The position numbers and the translations under genes were made by a program. From positions 1 through 8,135 of the forward strand of contig CAZIWX010000112.1 in the NCBI GenBank assembly GCA_964543125.1: DNA of 8,135 bases, given 5' to 3'. Below, piece by piece: positions 1 to 6,252 of the stretch. Below the pieces are notes generated by a model, which saw nothing but the letters and a program-made list of their open reading frames with translations, did no database searches and had not been told where the DNA came from. Positions within the stretch are counted from its first letter, which is position 1; each line of letters starts with the position of its first letter. This DNA comes from CAZIWX01 sp964543125 (GTDB taxonomy: Bacteria; Fidelibacterota; UBA8477).

Positions 1-885
1 TCATTGGTGGGGTTGGGATATCACGAGATCATGGCCGTAAGTCTGGTCACTGAAAAGCAACACCCAGCGATTTTCGGTGACGAAGTGGCTGTCCGCTTGC
101 TGAATCCCGGCAGTCGGGAAATGACTACCGTACGCTCCAGCCTTTTGCCCGGTGTTGAAGCAGTCCTGGCCTTCAATCTGCGTCATCGTCAGACCAATAT
201 TCGATTATTCGAAGTAGGCCAGGTTAGCCGGTATGATGCAACTTCCGACACGGAAGCTAAGGAGCGCACGCATATTGCAATTATGCAACAGGGCTTAGTT
301 CAAACCAAGCAGTGGAATGTCTCACCCGTAAAATCCACCTTGTTTCACCTCAAGGGAGACATCAGCAGTTTTTGGAATTCCTTGACCGGCCGAAGGCCCG
401 GGTTAGAGCCCGCCAAGCACCCTGAATTAAACCATGCACTTGCCATTAAATCACAGGGGCAGACCATCGGATTTATGGGAGAATTAGCTCCCCCGCGACT
501 GGCGAAATTGGATATTTTCGAGTCAGTATTTTATGCTGAACTCCAGACAGCGGATCTGGAGCACGCCTTCTGGGATCGTCAAAAACAGTTCACTCAATAT
601 TCGCCTTATCCGGTAGTTGAGCGAGATTTATCCCTTGTAATCAGCGACCAAATAAGTCATGCGCAAATTCAGAAAGTGATTGAGGGGAAAGGCGGTAACT
701 TCCTAAAAGAAAGCTACTTATACGATCTGTACCAGGGGAATACAATTGCAAAGAGCCAAAAAAGTCTTACATTTAGATTGGTTTTTCAAAACCCGGATCG
801 GACGCTTACCGAGCCTGAAGTTGATCAAGCCTTTAATCGAATCGTACGATCCTTGAAAACCGAATTTGAAGCGAAATTGCGTTGA
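1..885 (+). CDS. pheT: Phenylalanine--tRNA ligase beta subunit, C-terminal part (5' end outside window)
   Basis: The reading frame is open from base 1 to a TGA at 883-885, giving the last 294 residues of a protein that is usually about 800 long. PheT forms the alpha2-beta2 cytoplasmic enzyme with PheS and charges tRNA-Phe. The early part of the fragment shows the catalytic-like core of the beta chain (GYHEIMAVSLVT, then LLNPGSREMTTVRSSLLPG and LRLFEVGQV-like text: NIRLFEVGQVSR). The last 95 residues or so form the anticodon-binding FDX-ACB domain, starting near YSPYPVVERDLSLVI and ending in VDQAFNRIVRSLKTEF. The N-terminal tRNA-binding, B3/B4 and B5 domains lie upstream of the window. A small gene follows after 14 bases, so the two are probably co-transcribed. 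The family call is firm; no internal start should be annotated, because the frame enters from outside. Confidence 0.95.
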   Translation, partial: SLVGLGYHEIMAVSLVTEKQHPAIFGDEVAVRLLNPGSREMTTVRSSLLPGVEAVLAFNLRHRQTNIRLFEVGQVSRYDATSDTEAKERTHIAIMQQGLVQTKQWNVSPVKSTLFHLKGDISSFWNSLTGRRPGLEPAKHPELNHALAIKSQGQTIGFMGELAPPRLAKLDIFESVFYAELQTADLEHAFWDRQKQFTQYSPYPVVERDLSLVISDQISHAQIQKVIEGKGGNFLKESYLYDLYQGNTIAKSQKSLTFRLVFQNPDRTLTEPEVDQAFNRIVRSLKTEFEAKLR

Positions 886-899
886 CGGGAAAAGTACCA

Positions 900-1103
900 A
901 TGGCTGAAGATTCATTGAACATTCTGGAAGAAAAAATCAAGCTGTTGGTAACGCAACTGCAATTATTAAAGAAAGAGAACCTTACACTCCGCAAACAGTC
1001 TCAGGGGGCGAGTGGATTTGCTGATTTCCCCCATAAGCAGATAATTGTTTCCAAGATTCACGACATTATCGGTGCGATCGATGTGGAGTTAGGGGCGTTG
1101 TAA
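900..1103 (+). CDS. Small coiled-coil protein between pheT and zapA, possibly ZapB-like
   Basis: This 67-residue protein has a heptad-rich N-terminal half (residues about 4-36, with repeated Leu/Ile and Lys/Glu) that should form a coiled coil. A short linker with Gly, Ser and Pro and a C-terminal amphipathic stretch (IIVSKIHDIIGAIDVELGAL) follow. I chose ATG 900 over an upstream TTG at 882 because GGGA at 887-890 lies 9 bases before it, whereas the TTG would overlap the end of pheT without a clear ribosome binding site. Small coiled-coil genes directly upstream of zapA are known in related genomes and are often named ZapB-like, after the coiled-coil partner of ZapA at the division ring. Sequence alone cannot prove that identity, since coiled coils match easily. 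It probably belongs to the pheT-zapA transcription unit. Existence of the gene is likely; the function is inferred from context. Confidence 0.75.
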   Translation: MAEDSLNILEEKIKLLVTQLQLLKKENLTLRKQSQGASGFADFPHKQIIVSKIHDIIGAIDVELGAL

Positions 1104-1167
1104 CCGATTATGTATGAAGCTAAACTGCGCCGAAATGATTCTTGAAAAAACGGATATGAACTGAACC

Positions 1168-1470
1168 ATGCAAGCCGACAATAGCAACAACCAAGTACAG
1201 GTCACCATCTTTGGCAAACCTTATACCGTCAAGGGAATGGCGGATCCATCCTATATAACAAATGTTGCCAATTACGTCGACACGAAAATGCGTGAAGTTG
1301 ATGAGAGTCTGGCCAATGTCCAATCGGAAAACCGGGTCGCAATCTTAGCGGCCATGAACGTGACCGACGAGTTGTTTACATTGCGCCGTAATTATGAAAA
1401 AAAAATAAATCAGTTTGACGACCGGATTCAGAGCATGTCTGATCTTATTGACGAATCACTAAGCACATAA
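1168..1470 (+). CDS. zapA: Cell division protein ZapA
   Basis: A 100-residue protein with the ZapA pattern throughout: an N-terminal beta strand region (VQVTIFGKPYTVKG), then DPSYITNVANYVDTKMREV, then NRVAILAAMNVTDELFTLRR, and a C-terminal coiled coil ending QSMSDLIDESLST. ZapA binds FtsZ and cross-links its protofilaments at the cytoplasmic face of the division site, working as a dimer or tetramer through the coiled coil. The length matches the family. The start is ATG 1168; no strong Shine-Dalgarno is visible before it, and the nearby ATG at 1156 runs into a stop after one codon. It lies 64 bases after the coiled-coil gene, in keeping with a division-related pair. A stable hairpin follows, separating it from rny. 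Confidence 0.92.
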   Translation: MQADNSNNQVQVTIFGKPYTVKGMADPSYITNVANYVDTKMREVDESLANVQSENRVAILAAMNVTDELFTLRRNYEKKINQFDDRIQSMSDLIDESLST

Positions 1471-1494
1471 GAACAGTTTAGATTCGACCCGGCT

Positions 1495-1564
1495 AACAAA
1501 GCCTCGGGGTTCTCCTATTTCGGCCATTTGACAACCGAAATATGAGGCGCCCGAGGTTTTTGTT
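1495..1564 (+). terminator. Long hairpin with T run between zapA and rny (terminator or attenuator)
   Basis: The stem pairs CCTCGGG (1502-1508) with CCCGAGG (1550-1556). After a 3x3 internal loop (GTT/GCG), CTCCTATTTCGG (1512-1523) pairs with CCGAAATATGAG (1535-1546) with one mismatch. The loop is 11 bases. Five T follow at 1557-1561, and AACAAA (1495-1500) can pair with TTTGTT (1559-1564), so the structure could also act on the opposite strand. This is the shape of an intrinsic terminator, but the stem is unusually long and lies 19 bases before rny. It may stop part of the transcription from zapA or protect an mRNA end. Confidence 0.75.
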
Positions 1565-1582
1565 CATGAAAGTGAGTTTGAA

Positions 1583-3291
1583 ATGATGGAATTATTTTAT
1601 GCGATCGGCGCGTTTATCGTGGGTGCGCTGGTCGCGGCGCCCATTGCTCTATATTTGTACAAGCAAAAAATTCTTCAAGCCCAGGCAACCGCTCAACAGG
1701 TGCTTGCCAATGCCGGTAAGGAAGCGGAGGCTCTGAAGCGGGAAAAACTGGTAGAAGCCAAAGATGAGTCTCTACAGATTCTGCAAAATACCGAGAAAGA
1801 AGCCCGGGAAAAATTACGGGAAGTGCGTGACGCCGAGCGCACCCTTCAAAACCGGGAATTAAAAATCGAGAACAAAGCCGATCTTTTGGATCGTAAAAGC
1901 CAGGACCTGGAGCGCCTGGAACGGAAACTGGCGGAAGACCACAAGAAAATTGATTCCCAAAAAGAGCATTATCAAAAAATCGTGGCGGAAGAGAATCGCA
2001 AACTGGAAGAGTTGGCCGGCTTAACTCAGGATGATGCTAAAAAGCTACTCATGGATAATATGCTGGAAGCCGCCAAAATCGAAGGCGCTGCCAGAGCTAA
2101 ACAGATTCGTGAAACGGCTATATTTAACGCCAATAAAGAAGCAAGGAAGATCGTGATTACCGCCATTCAGCGGTCGGCNNNNNNNNNNNNNNNNNNNNNN
2201 NNNNNNNNNNNNNNNNNNNNNNNNNNNNNNNNNNNNNNNNNNNNNNNNNNNNNNNNNNNNNNNNNNNNNNNNNNNNNNTTAACGCCAATAAAGAAGCAAG
2301 GAAGATCGTGATTACCGCCATTCAGCGGTCGGCTGCCGATCATACGGCGGAGTCCACCGTTTCCGTGGTGGAATTACCCAATGATCAGATGAAAGGACGC
2401 ATCATTGGGCGTGAAGGCCGAAATATCCGCACCTTTGAGCACCTGACCGGTGTTGAACTCATCGTGGATGATACACCCGAAGCCGTCGTGCTGTCCGGAT
2501 TCGATCCGGTGCGACGTGAGGTTGCCCGGGTGGCGCTGACCCATCTCATTGAAGATGGCCGGATTCATCCATCCCGCATTGAGGAAATGATCCAAAAAGC
2601 CACCAGTGAAGTTGAAGAACTGATGTTGGCTGCCGCCGAAGAAGCTTTAAACGAACTTCAGATTGCACCGTTGCATCCCCACTTGATGAAGTTGATTGGC
2701 CGGCTGAAATACCGTACCAGCTATGGCCAGAATATCTTGAAACACTCGGTGGAAGTCGGCTGGTTAGCGGGACTGATGGCCGCGGAATTGGGATTAGACG
2801 GCCTGCTAGCGCGCCGGGCCGGTTTTCTGCATGATATTGGTAAAGCGATTGACCGTAATACCGACGGAACACACGCTCTCATCGGGGGTGAAGTTGCTCG
2901 TAAATACAACGAACCCGCCGAAGTCATCAACGCCATTGAAAGTCATCATGAAGAAGTGGAAATGACATCACCCCTCTCCGCCCTGGTGCAAGCGGCGGAT
3001 GCCATTAGCGGTAGCCGACGGGGCGCCCGCGGCGATACGCTGGAATCCTACATCAAACGCCTGCGGAATTTGGAAACCATCGCCAATGGCTATGACGGCG
3101 TTACCAAGACCTACGCCATTCAAGCCGGCCGCGAACTGCGCGTCATGGTGGAGAGCAACCATGTGGATGATATCCGCGCCAGCGAGTTGTCAAACCAGAT
3201 CGCGGGCCGTATCGAATCGGAGATGACTTATCCCGGACAGATCAAGGTAGTAGTCATCCGCGAATCTAGGAATATCGCTTTTGCCCGCTGA
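1583..3291 (+). CDS. rny: Ribonuclease Y (interrupted by an assembly gap, probably intact in the organism)
   Basis: RNase Y is a membrane-anchored endoribonuclease that starts decay and processing of many mRNAs. From ATG 1583 the protein shows one N-terminal membrane segment (residues about 4-26), a long charged coiled coil (about 30-195), a KH domain with the GREG loop (224-227 after collapse), and an HD domain with LHDIGKA (His-Asp at 365-366) and ESHHEEVEMTS. It ends in the family-typical YPGQIKVVVIRESR. The frame breaks at 100 N (2179-2278). The 55 bases before the gap recur exactly after it, and removing the gap plus one copy leaves 1554 bases, 517 residues and stop, with continuous family similarity across ITAIQRSAADHTAES. 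The Bacillus enzyme is about 520 residues. The apparent split is therefore almost certainly an assembly effect. folD overlaps the end by 11 bases, suggesting translational coupling. Confidence 0.93.
2124..2178 (+). repeat. 55-base direct copy, left flank of the gap
   Basis: These 55 bases, beginning ttaacgccaataaagaagc and ending cggtcggc, are identical to 2279-2333 on the other side of the N run. They encode FNANKEARKIVITAIQRS of RNase Y, which occurs only once in the family. The copy is best explained as two contig ends sharing an overlap that the scaffolder did not merge. It is not a biological repeat. Confidence 0.95.
2179..2278. other. Scaffold gap of exactly 100 N
   Basis: Exactly 100 undetermined bases lie between the two 55-base copies inside rny. 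A round 100 is a usual placeholder length, so it need not reflect real missing sequence. Because the flanks overlap by 55 bases and rny reads through when they are merged, the true gap is probably minus 55 bases. Confidence 0.97.
2279..2333 (+). repeat. 55-base direct copy, right flank of the gap
   Basis: Second copy of 2124-2178, without a mismatch. The sequence after it (GCCGATCATACGGCGG, residues ADHTAE) continues RNase Y directly. An overlap of 55 equals a common k-mer size in de Bruijn assemblers, which fits a contig-join origin. Confidence 0.95.
3268..3271 (+). promoter_or_regulatory. Ribosome binding site supporting the TTG start of folD
   Basis: AGGA lies inside the last codons of rny, 9 bases before TTG 3281. 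The next in-frame ATG (3302) has no similar purine tract at a useful distance. This favours the TTG as the start and couples folD translation to rny. Confidence 0.55.
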
Positions 3292-4177
3292 TCCCATCAT
3301 CATGGAAGGCAAAGCCGTGGCGGCTAGTCTGAATGATTCGTTAAAGCAGCGAATTGCCGTATTGAAAGCCGTCGGCATTATTCCGGGCCTGACGGCGGTC
3401 CTGGCCGGGGAGGACAAGGCCTCTCAAATCTATGTGCGTAACAAAGCCCGGGCGTGTGAACGGTTGGGTTTGAACGGCAAGGTGCTCCGCTTGCCGGACA
3501 CAGCCACTGAAGCGGAGCTGTTGGAATTAGTGGTGCAACTCAACCTGGATGACGCCGTACACGGCATCCTGGTGCAACTCCCGTTGCCCGAACAGATCGC
3601 CGCGCATAATATCATTGAAGCCATTGACCCTAAAAAAGATGTGGACGGTTTTCACCCGGTGAATGTGGGCAAGCTGGTCCGGGGAATTCCCGGCTTCATT
3701 CCCTGTACTCCCGCCGGTATTCTGGAGCTGTTGAAATTTTATCACCTCGAGACTTCCGGTAAGCATGCCGTGGTGGTGGGCCGGAGTGCCATTGTGGGCA
3801 AACCCATGGCAAACCTGCTCATGCGGAAAGCCGACACCGGAAATGCCACCGTGACGGTTTGCAATTCATGGACCCCGGACATTGCAAAATACACCCGGGA
3901 GGCGGATATCGTCATTGCCGCGCTTGGCCGGGCAGAATATATCACTGGCGAAATGCTCAAACCCGGCGCCGTGGTAATTGATGTGGGCATTAACCGGATA
4001 CCGGATGATTCTACCGAAAAAGGCTATCGGGTCGTGGGGGATGTTGATTTTGAATCGGCCAAAACCGTCGTGAGCGCGATTACACCGGTTCCGGGTGGCG
4101 TAGGGAAGATGACGATTGCCATGCTGATGCACAATACGGTGCTAAGTGCGGAACGCTTTGCGGGAATTGCCGGCTAA
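3281..4177 (+). CDS. folD: Bifunctional methylenetetrahydrofolate dehydrogenase/cyclohydrolase FolD
   Basis: FolD interconverts 5,10-methylene-, 5,10-methenyl- and 10-formyl-tetrahydrofolate using NADP, feeding purine and formyl-methionine synthesis in the cytosol. All family blocks are present in the 298-residue product: SQIYVRNKARAC with the catalytic Tyr51 and Lys55, HGILVQLPLP (94-103), KDVDGFHPVNVG (119-130), the dinucleotide site GRSAIVGKPMANLL (167-180), and VVIDVGINR. Near the end PGGVGKMT (271-278) has Lys where many members have Pro (GVGPMT). The TTG start at 3281 is preferred because it keeps PIIMEGKAVA, matching the usual N-terminal strand before the GK motif, and has AGGA at 9 bases. 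Starting at ATG 3302 would give 291 residues and lose that strand. It overlaps rny by 11 bases and is probably the last protein gene of the operon. Confidence 0.95.
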   Translation: MPADPIIMEGKAVAASLNDSLKQRIAVLKAVGIIPGLTAVLAGEDKASQIYVRNKARACERLGLNGKVLRLPDTATEAELLELVVQLNLDDAVHGILVQLPLPEQIAAHNIIEAIDPKKDVDGFHPVNVGKLVRGIPGFIPCTPAGILELLKFYHLETSGKHAVVVGRSAIVGKPMANLLMRKADTGNATVTVCNSWTPDIAKYTREADIVIAALGRAEYITGEMLKPGAVVIDVGINRIPDDSTEKGYRVVGDVDFESAKTVVSAITPVPGGVGKMTIAMLMHNTVLSAERFAGIAG

Positions 4178-4260
4178 CAATTTATTTGGGGCCGGGTACT
4201 CCACCGGTTACATTTGCGAGCTTTTTTTCAGATGCATGATTGTTTACCCGGCTGCAAGCC

Positions 4261-4296
4261 GTCGTCCCGGTTTTCGCGATGCTCAGCCGGGACGAC
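4261..4296. repeat. Inverted repeat, perfect 10-base arms
   Basis: GTCGTCCCGG (4261-4270) and CCGGGACGAC (4287-4296) are perfectly complementary around a 16-base loop. No T run follows, so it is not a classic intrinsic terminator. It could help stop or stabilise folD mRNA, or be one copy of a dispersed palindrome. Confidence 0.65.
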
Positions 4297-4305
4297 CCTT
4301 CCGTC

Positions 4306-4323
4306 AACCCGCAAAAGCGGGTT
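4306..4323. repeat. Inverted repeat, 7-base arms with AAAA loop
   Basis: AACCCGC (4306-4312) pairs with GCGGGTT (4317-4323) across an AAAA loop. It follows the larger inverted repeat by 9 bases. A tight GC-rich hairpin without a long T tract; a weak terminator or structural repeat are both possible. Confidence 0.6.
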
Positions 4324-4357
4324 TCGGTCAGGCCCGCAACTTCGCTACCGGCTGGTT

Positions 4358-4386
4358 TTGACAAAAATGGCAATAATCCGGATAAA
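4358..4386 (+). promoter_or_regulatory. Candidate sigma-70 promoter for tRNA-Arg
   Basis: TTGACA at 4358-4363 is a perfect -35 hexamer, and after 17 bases GATAAA (4381-4386) matches four of six bases of TATAAT. The predicted start, near 4392-4394, falls at the first base of the tRNA, so a leader would be very short or absent. A slightly shifted -10 (TAAAAA, 4383-4388) is also possible. Confidence 0.5.
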
Positions 4387-4391
4387 AAGCT

Positions 4392-4465
4392 GCGCCAGTA
4401 GCTCAGTTGGATAGAGCGTCGGATTCCGGTTCCGAAGGCCGAGGGTTCAAATCCTTCCTGGCGTA
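4392..4465 (+). tRNA. tRNA-Arg, anticodon CCG
   Basis: A full 74-base cloverleaf can be drawn. The acceptor GCGCCAG pairs with CTGGCGT (with one G-U at the end), the D stem is GCTC/GAGC, and the anticodon stem is TCGGA/TCCGA around the loop TTCCGGT. The anticodon is CCG, which reads the Arg codon CGG. The T stem GAGGG/CCTTC encloses TTCAAAT, and the discriminator base is A. CCA is not encoded, so it must be added by the CCA-adding enzyme. A likely promoter lies immediately upstream and a terminator just downstream, so the gene appears to be its own transcription unit. Confidence 0.95.
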
Positions 4466-4470
4466 CGATA

Positions 4471-4504
4471 AATAAAACAGCCCGAATAAGTGGGCTGTTT
4501 TATT
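4471..4504 (+). terminator. Intrinsic terminator after tRNA-Arg
   Basis: AATAAAACAGCCC (4471-4483) is perfectly complementary to GGGCTGTTTTATT (4492-4504) with an 8-base loop. The CAGCCC/GGGCTG core is followed by TTTT. It begins 5 bases after the tRNA discriminator base. Its A and T tracts make it potentially active in both directions. Confidence 0.9.
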
Positions 4505-4725
4505 GTATAGAAGAATCGTTGTCCCCTCGGCCTGCAGAATCGACAGCAAAAAGGGTTCGACTCTGAGTTCCGCGATAACGGATAGAAAAATTTAACAAAA
4601 ATAATAAGCACAATATCCTGTGTGGGTTAATATTAGGTAGGTGGTCAGGACCTAAGCTTAAATCCACTGCATTTTGAAGTTCCGGGTTAGATCGAAAAAC
4701 AGCGAAAGACTTTGAGGGAGTACAC
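4505..4725 (+). other. Leader region of the symporter gene, no ORF
   Basis: About 220 bases without a credible gene. It is AT-rich in the middle (4590-4640). It holds an inverted repeat, TTAGGT (4633-4638) with ACCTAA (4650-4655), 70 bases before the symporter start, which could be an operator or leader hairpin. I could not pick a promoter with confidence. The strong ribosome binding site GAGGGAG lies at 4714-4720, 5 bases before ATG 4726. Confidence 0.5.
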
Positions 4726-6123
4726 ATGTCATCGATTGATTCTTTGGTCGCAGATTTTTCAAATTTCATGTGGGGTACACCGCTTCTGGTATTACTACTG
4801 GGAGGTGGCCTGTTTTTCACATTTTACAGTCGGTTTACGCCCTTTCGGTTTTTTCGCCACGCTTTTATGATCCTCATGGGGAAGTACGATTCTGATGACG
4901 ATCCTGGCGACATTTCACACTTCCAGGCCCTTTCCAGTGCTTTAGCCAGTACCATCGGGATGGGAAATATCAGCGGCGTGGCCATCGCCATTCATACTGG
5001 TGGTCCGGGTGCTGTTTTCTGGATGTGGGTTAGCGCCATCCTGGGTATGTCCACCAAATTTTTCACCTGCACGCTCAGCATTTTGTATCGGGGAAAGGAT
5101 GATCAGGGACGTATTATGGGTGGTCCCATGTATTACATCGAAACCGGGTTGGGAAAAAAATTTAAACCCCTGGCAATTTGGTTCAGTATTGCCGGTCTGT
5201 TCGGGTGTTTGGTGCCTTTCCAGTCGAATCAGTTGACCCAGATCATCCGGGATGAAGTTTTTAAGCAGCAGGGCTTATTTGCAGGTTCAGCAACTACGGG
5301 CAATCTGCTTGTGGGAGTAATTGTTTCGTTGATTGTCGCCGGTGTAATTTTTGGCGGCATCAAGCGGATCGGTTTGGTGGCGTCCCGGATGGTACCGGTC
5401 ATGGTAGTCCTGTACATGTTGGCGGGTGTGGCCATTCTGTTCAAGAATTATACGGCAATTCCATCAATGCTCGGTTTCATCCTTAAAGACGCCTTCACCG
5501 GGAATGCCATGATGGGCGGCGCCTTGGGCGTTGTCATTATTACCGGTATCCGTCGAGCCGCATTTTCCAACGAAGCTGGTATCGGTACGGAAGCCATGGC
5601 CCATGGCGCGGCTAAAACCAAGGAACCGGTGCGGGAAGGTCTGGTGGCTATGATCGGCCCCTTTATCGACACCATTATCGTTTGTACCGTAACTGCTCTG
5701 GTAATTCTCTTTTCGGGCATGTGGCAAGTGAGTGAAAGCAACGGCGTGACCCTCACTACACAGGCTTTTTCCCAACAACTGGGTGAAATCGGTCGAATAA
5801 TTTTAATGATTTGCGTCATTATCTTCAGCATGTCCACCATGATTGGCTATTCCTATTATGGCAGCAAATGCACCTCTTACCTGTTCGGGAGCCGTTATAA
5901 AAAGTACTACCGCATCGTGTATGTTGCGACCATCGCAGCCGCGTCTATAGTGACCATCGATGTAGCTGTTAACTTTATCGACGGGATGTATGCGCTCATG
6001 GCTATTCCTACCATGACAGCCACGCTACTACTGGCTCCACGAGTGATGAAAGAAGCCCGGATCTACTTTACCTCACTGAAAAAGCCAAATCTCGAGCCGG
6101 TGGATTTCACGCACCCTATGTGA
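4726..6123 (+). CDS. Alanine/glycine:cation symporter (AGCS family) protein
   Basis: A 465-residue inner-membrane transporter expected to import alanine, glycine or a related small amino acid with Na+ or H+. The family signatures are clear: GMGNISGVAIAI (78-89), the PROSITE-type block GGPGAVFWMWVSAILG (92-107), MGGPMYYIETGLG (131-143) and FSNEAGIGTEAMAHGAA (280-296). About ten or eleven hydrophobic segments are spread along the chain, and the length is normal for AGCS. Two departures are visible: many members have FSNEAGxGSAPIAHAAA where this has GIGTEAMAHGAA, and the usual acidic residue after TKF is absent (TKFFTCTLS). It may therefore belong to a distinct subfamily with a different substrate. 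GAGGGAG (4714-4720) precedes the ATG. It follows the tRNA terminator, so it is probably transcribed alone. No clear terminator follows. Confidence 0.93.
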   Translation: MSSIDSLVADFSNFMWGTPLLVLLLGGGLFFTFYSRFTPFRFFRHAFMILMGKYDSDDDPGDISHFQALSSALASTIGMGNISGVAIAIHTGGPGAVFWMWVSAILGMSTKFFTCTLSILYRGKDDQGRIMGGPMYYIETGLGKKFKPLAIWFSIAGLFGCLVPFQSNQLTQIIRDEVFKQQGLFAGSATTGNLLVGVIVSLIVAGVIFGGIKRIGLVASRMVPVMVVLYMLAGVAILFKNYTAIPSMLGFILKDAFTGNAMMGGALGVVIITGIRRAAFSNEAGIGTEAMAHGAAKTKEPVREGLVAMIGPFIDTIIVCTVTALVILFSGMWQVSESNGVTLTTQAFSQQLGEIGRIILMICVIIFSMSTMIGYSYYGSKCTSYLFGSRYKKYYRIVYVATIAAASIVTIDVAVNFIDGMYALMAIPTMTATLLLAPRVMKEARIYFTSLKKPNLEPVDFTHPM

Positions 6124-6252
6124 AACACCATCTAGTCATCGTAAGTGTAATAAACTGTAGATCCTGAATCTCAAGATCCATGGCATAAATCGGTGAGCAG
6201 TGGAGAAAGAAAAACGAATGAGTGTATGCTTTGACTTGGAACGAAGCCGGAC
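6124..6252. other. Spacer after the symporter gene, nothing recognised
   Basis: These 129 bases lie between the TGA of the symporter gene and the end of a minus-strand relic. I see no gene, no T-run terminator and no repeat of note. Confidence 0.5.

Larger units (their letters stand above)
4178..4391. other. Hairpin-rich spacer between folD and tRNA-Arg, no gene seen
   Basis: No credible gene lies here; short open frames on both strands lack ribosome binding sites and family resemblance. The spacer holds two clear inverted repeats (4261-4296 and 4306-4323) and a promoter-like pair at its right end. The hairpins may end folD transcription or be a dispersed palindromic repeat; genome comparison would decide. 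Confidence 0.6.

Noticed and set aside
1471..1582. 6S RNA (ssrS) downstream of zapA
   Set aside because: The spacer is only 112 bases, while 6S RNA is about 180-200, and the paired region is a nearly closed hairpin with a T run instead of the long stem with a large central bubble.
2546..2872. Minus-strand open frames inside rny (also 2721-2936 and 2968-3162)
   Set aside because: They lie fully inside a strongly conserved gene, have no ribosome binding sites, and read as low-information shadows of its codons.
2308..3291. A separate gene starting after the N gap
   Set aside because: Its first codons copy the residues before the gap; the start is made by the duplicated overlap. It is the second part of rny.
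4146..4414. Short open frames on both strands between folD and the tRNA
   Set aside because: They overlap inverted repeats and the tRNA, lack start signals and resemble no family.
4392..4465. tRNA-Arg as an integration site for a genomic island ending near the IS remnant
   Set aside because: No copy of the tRNA 3' end is seen downstream, there is no integrase gene, and an intact housekeeping-type transporter gene lies between.
5448..5840. 130-codon minus-strand open frame inside the symporter gene
   Set aside because: It is antisense to conserved membrane segments; the open reading is expected from the codon pattern of hydrophobic stretches.
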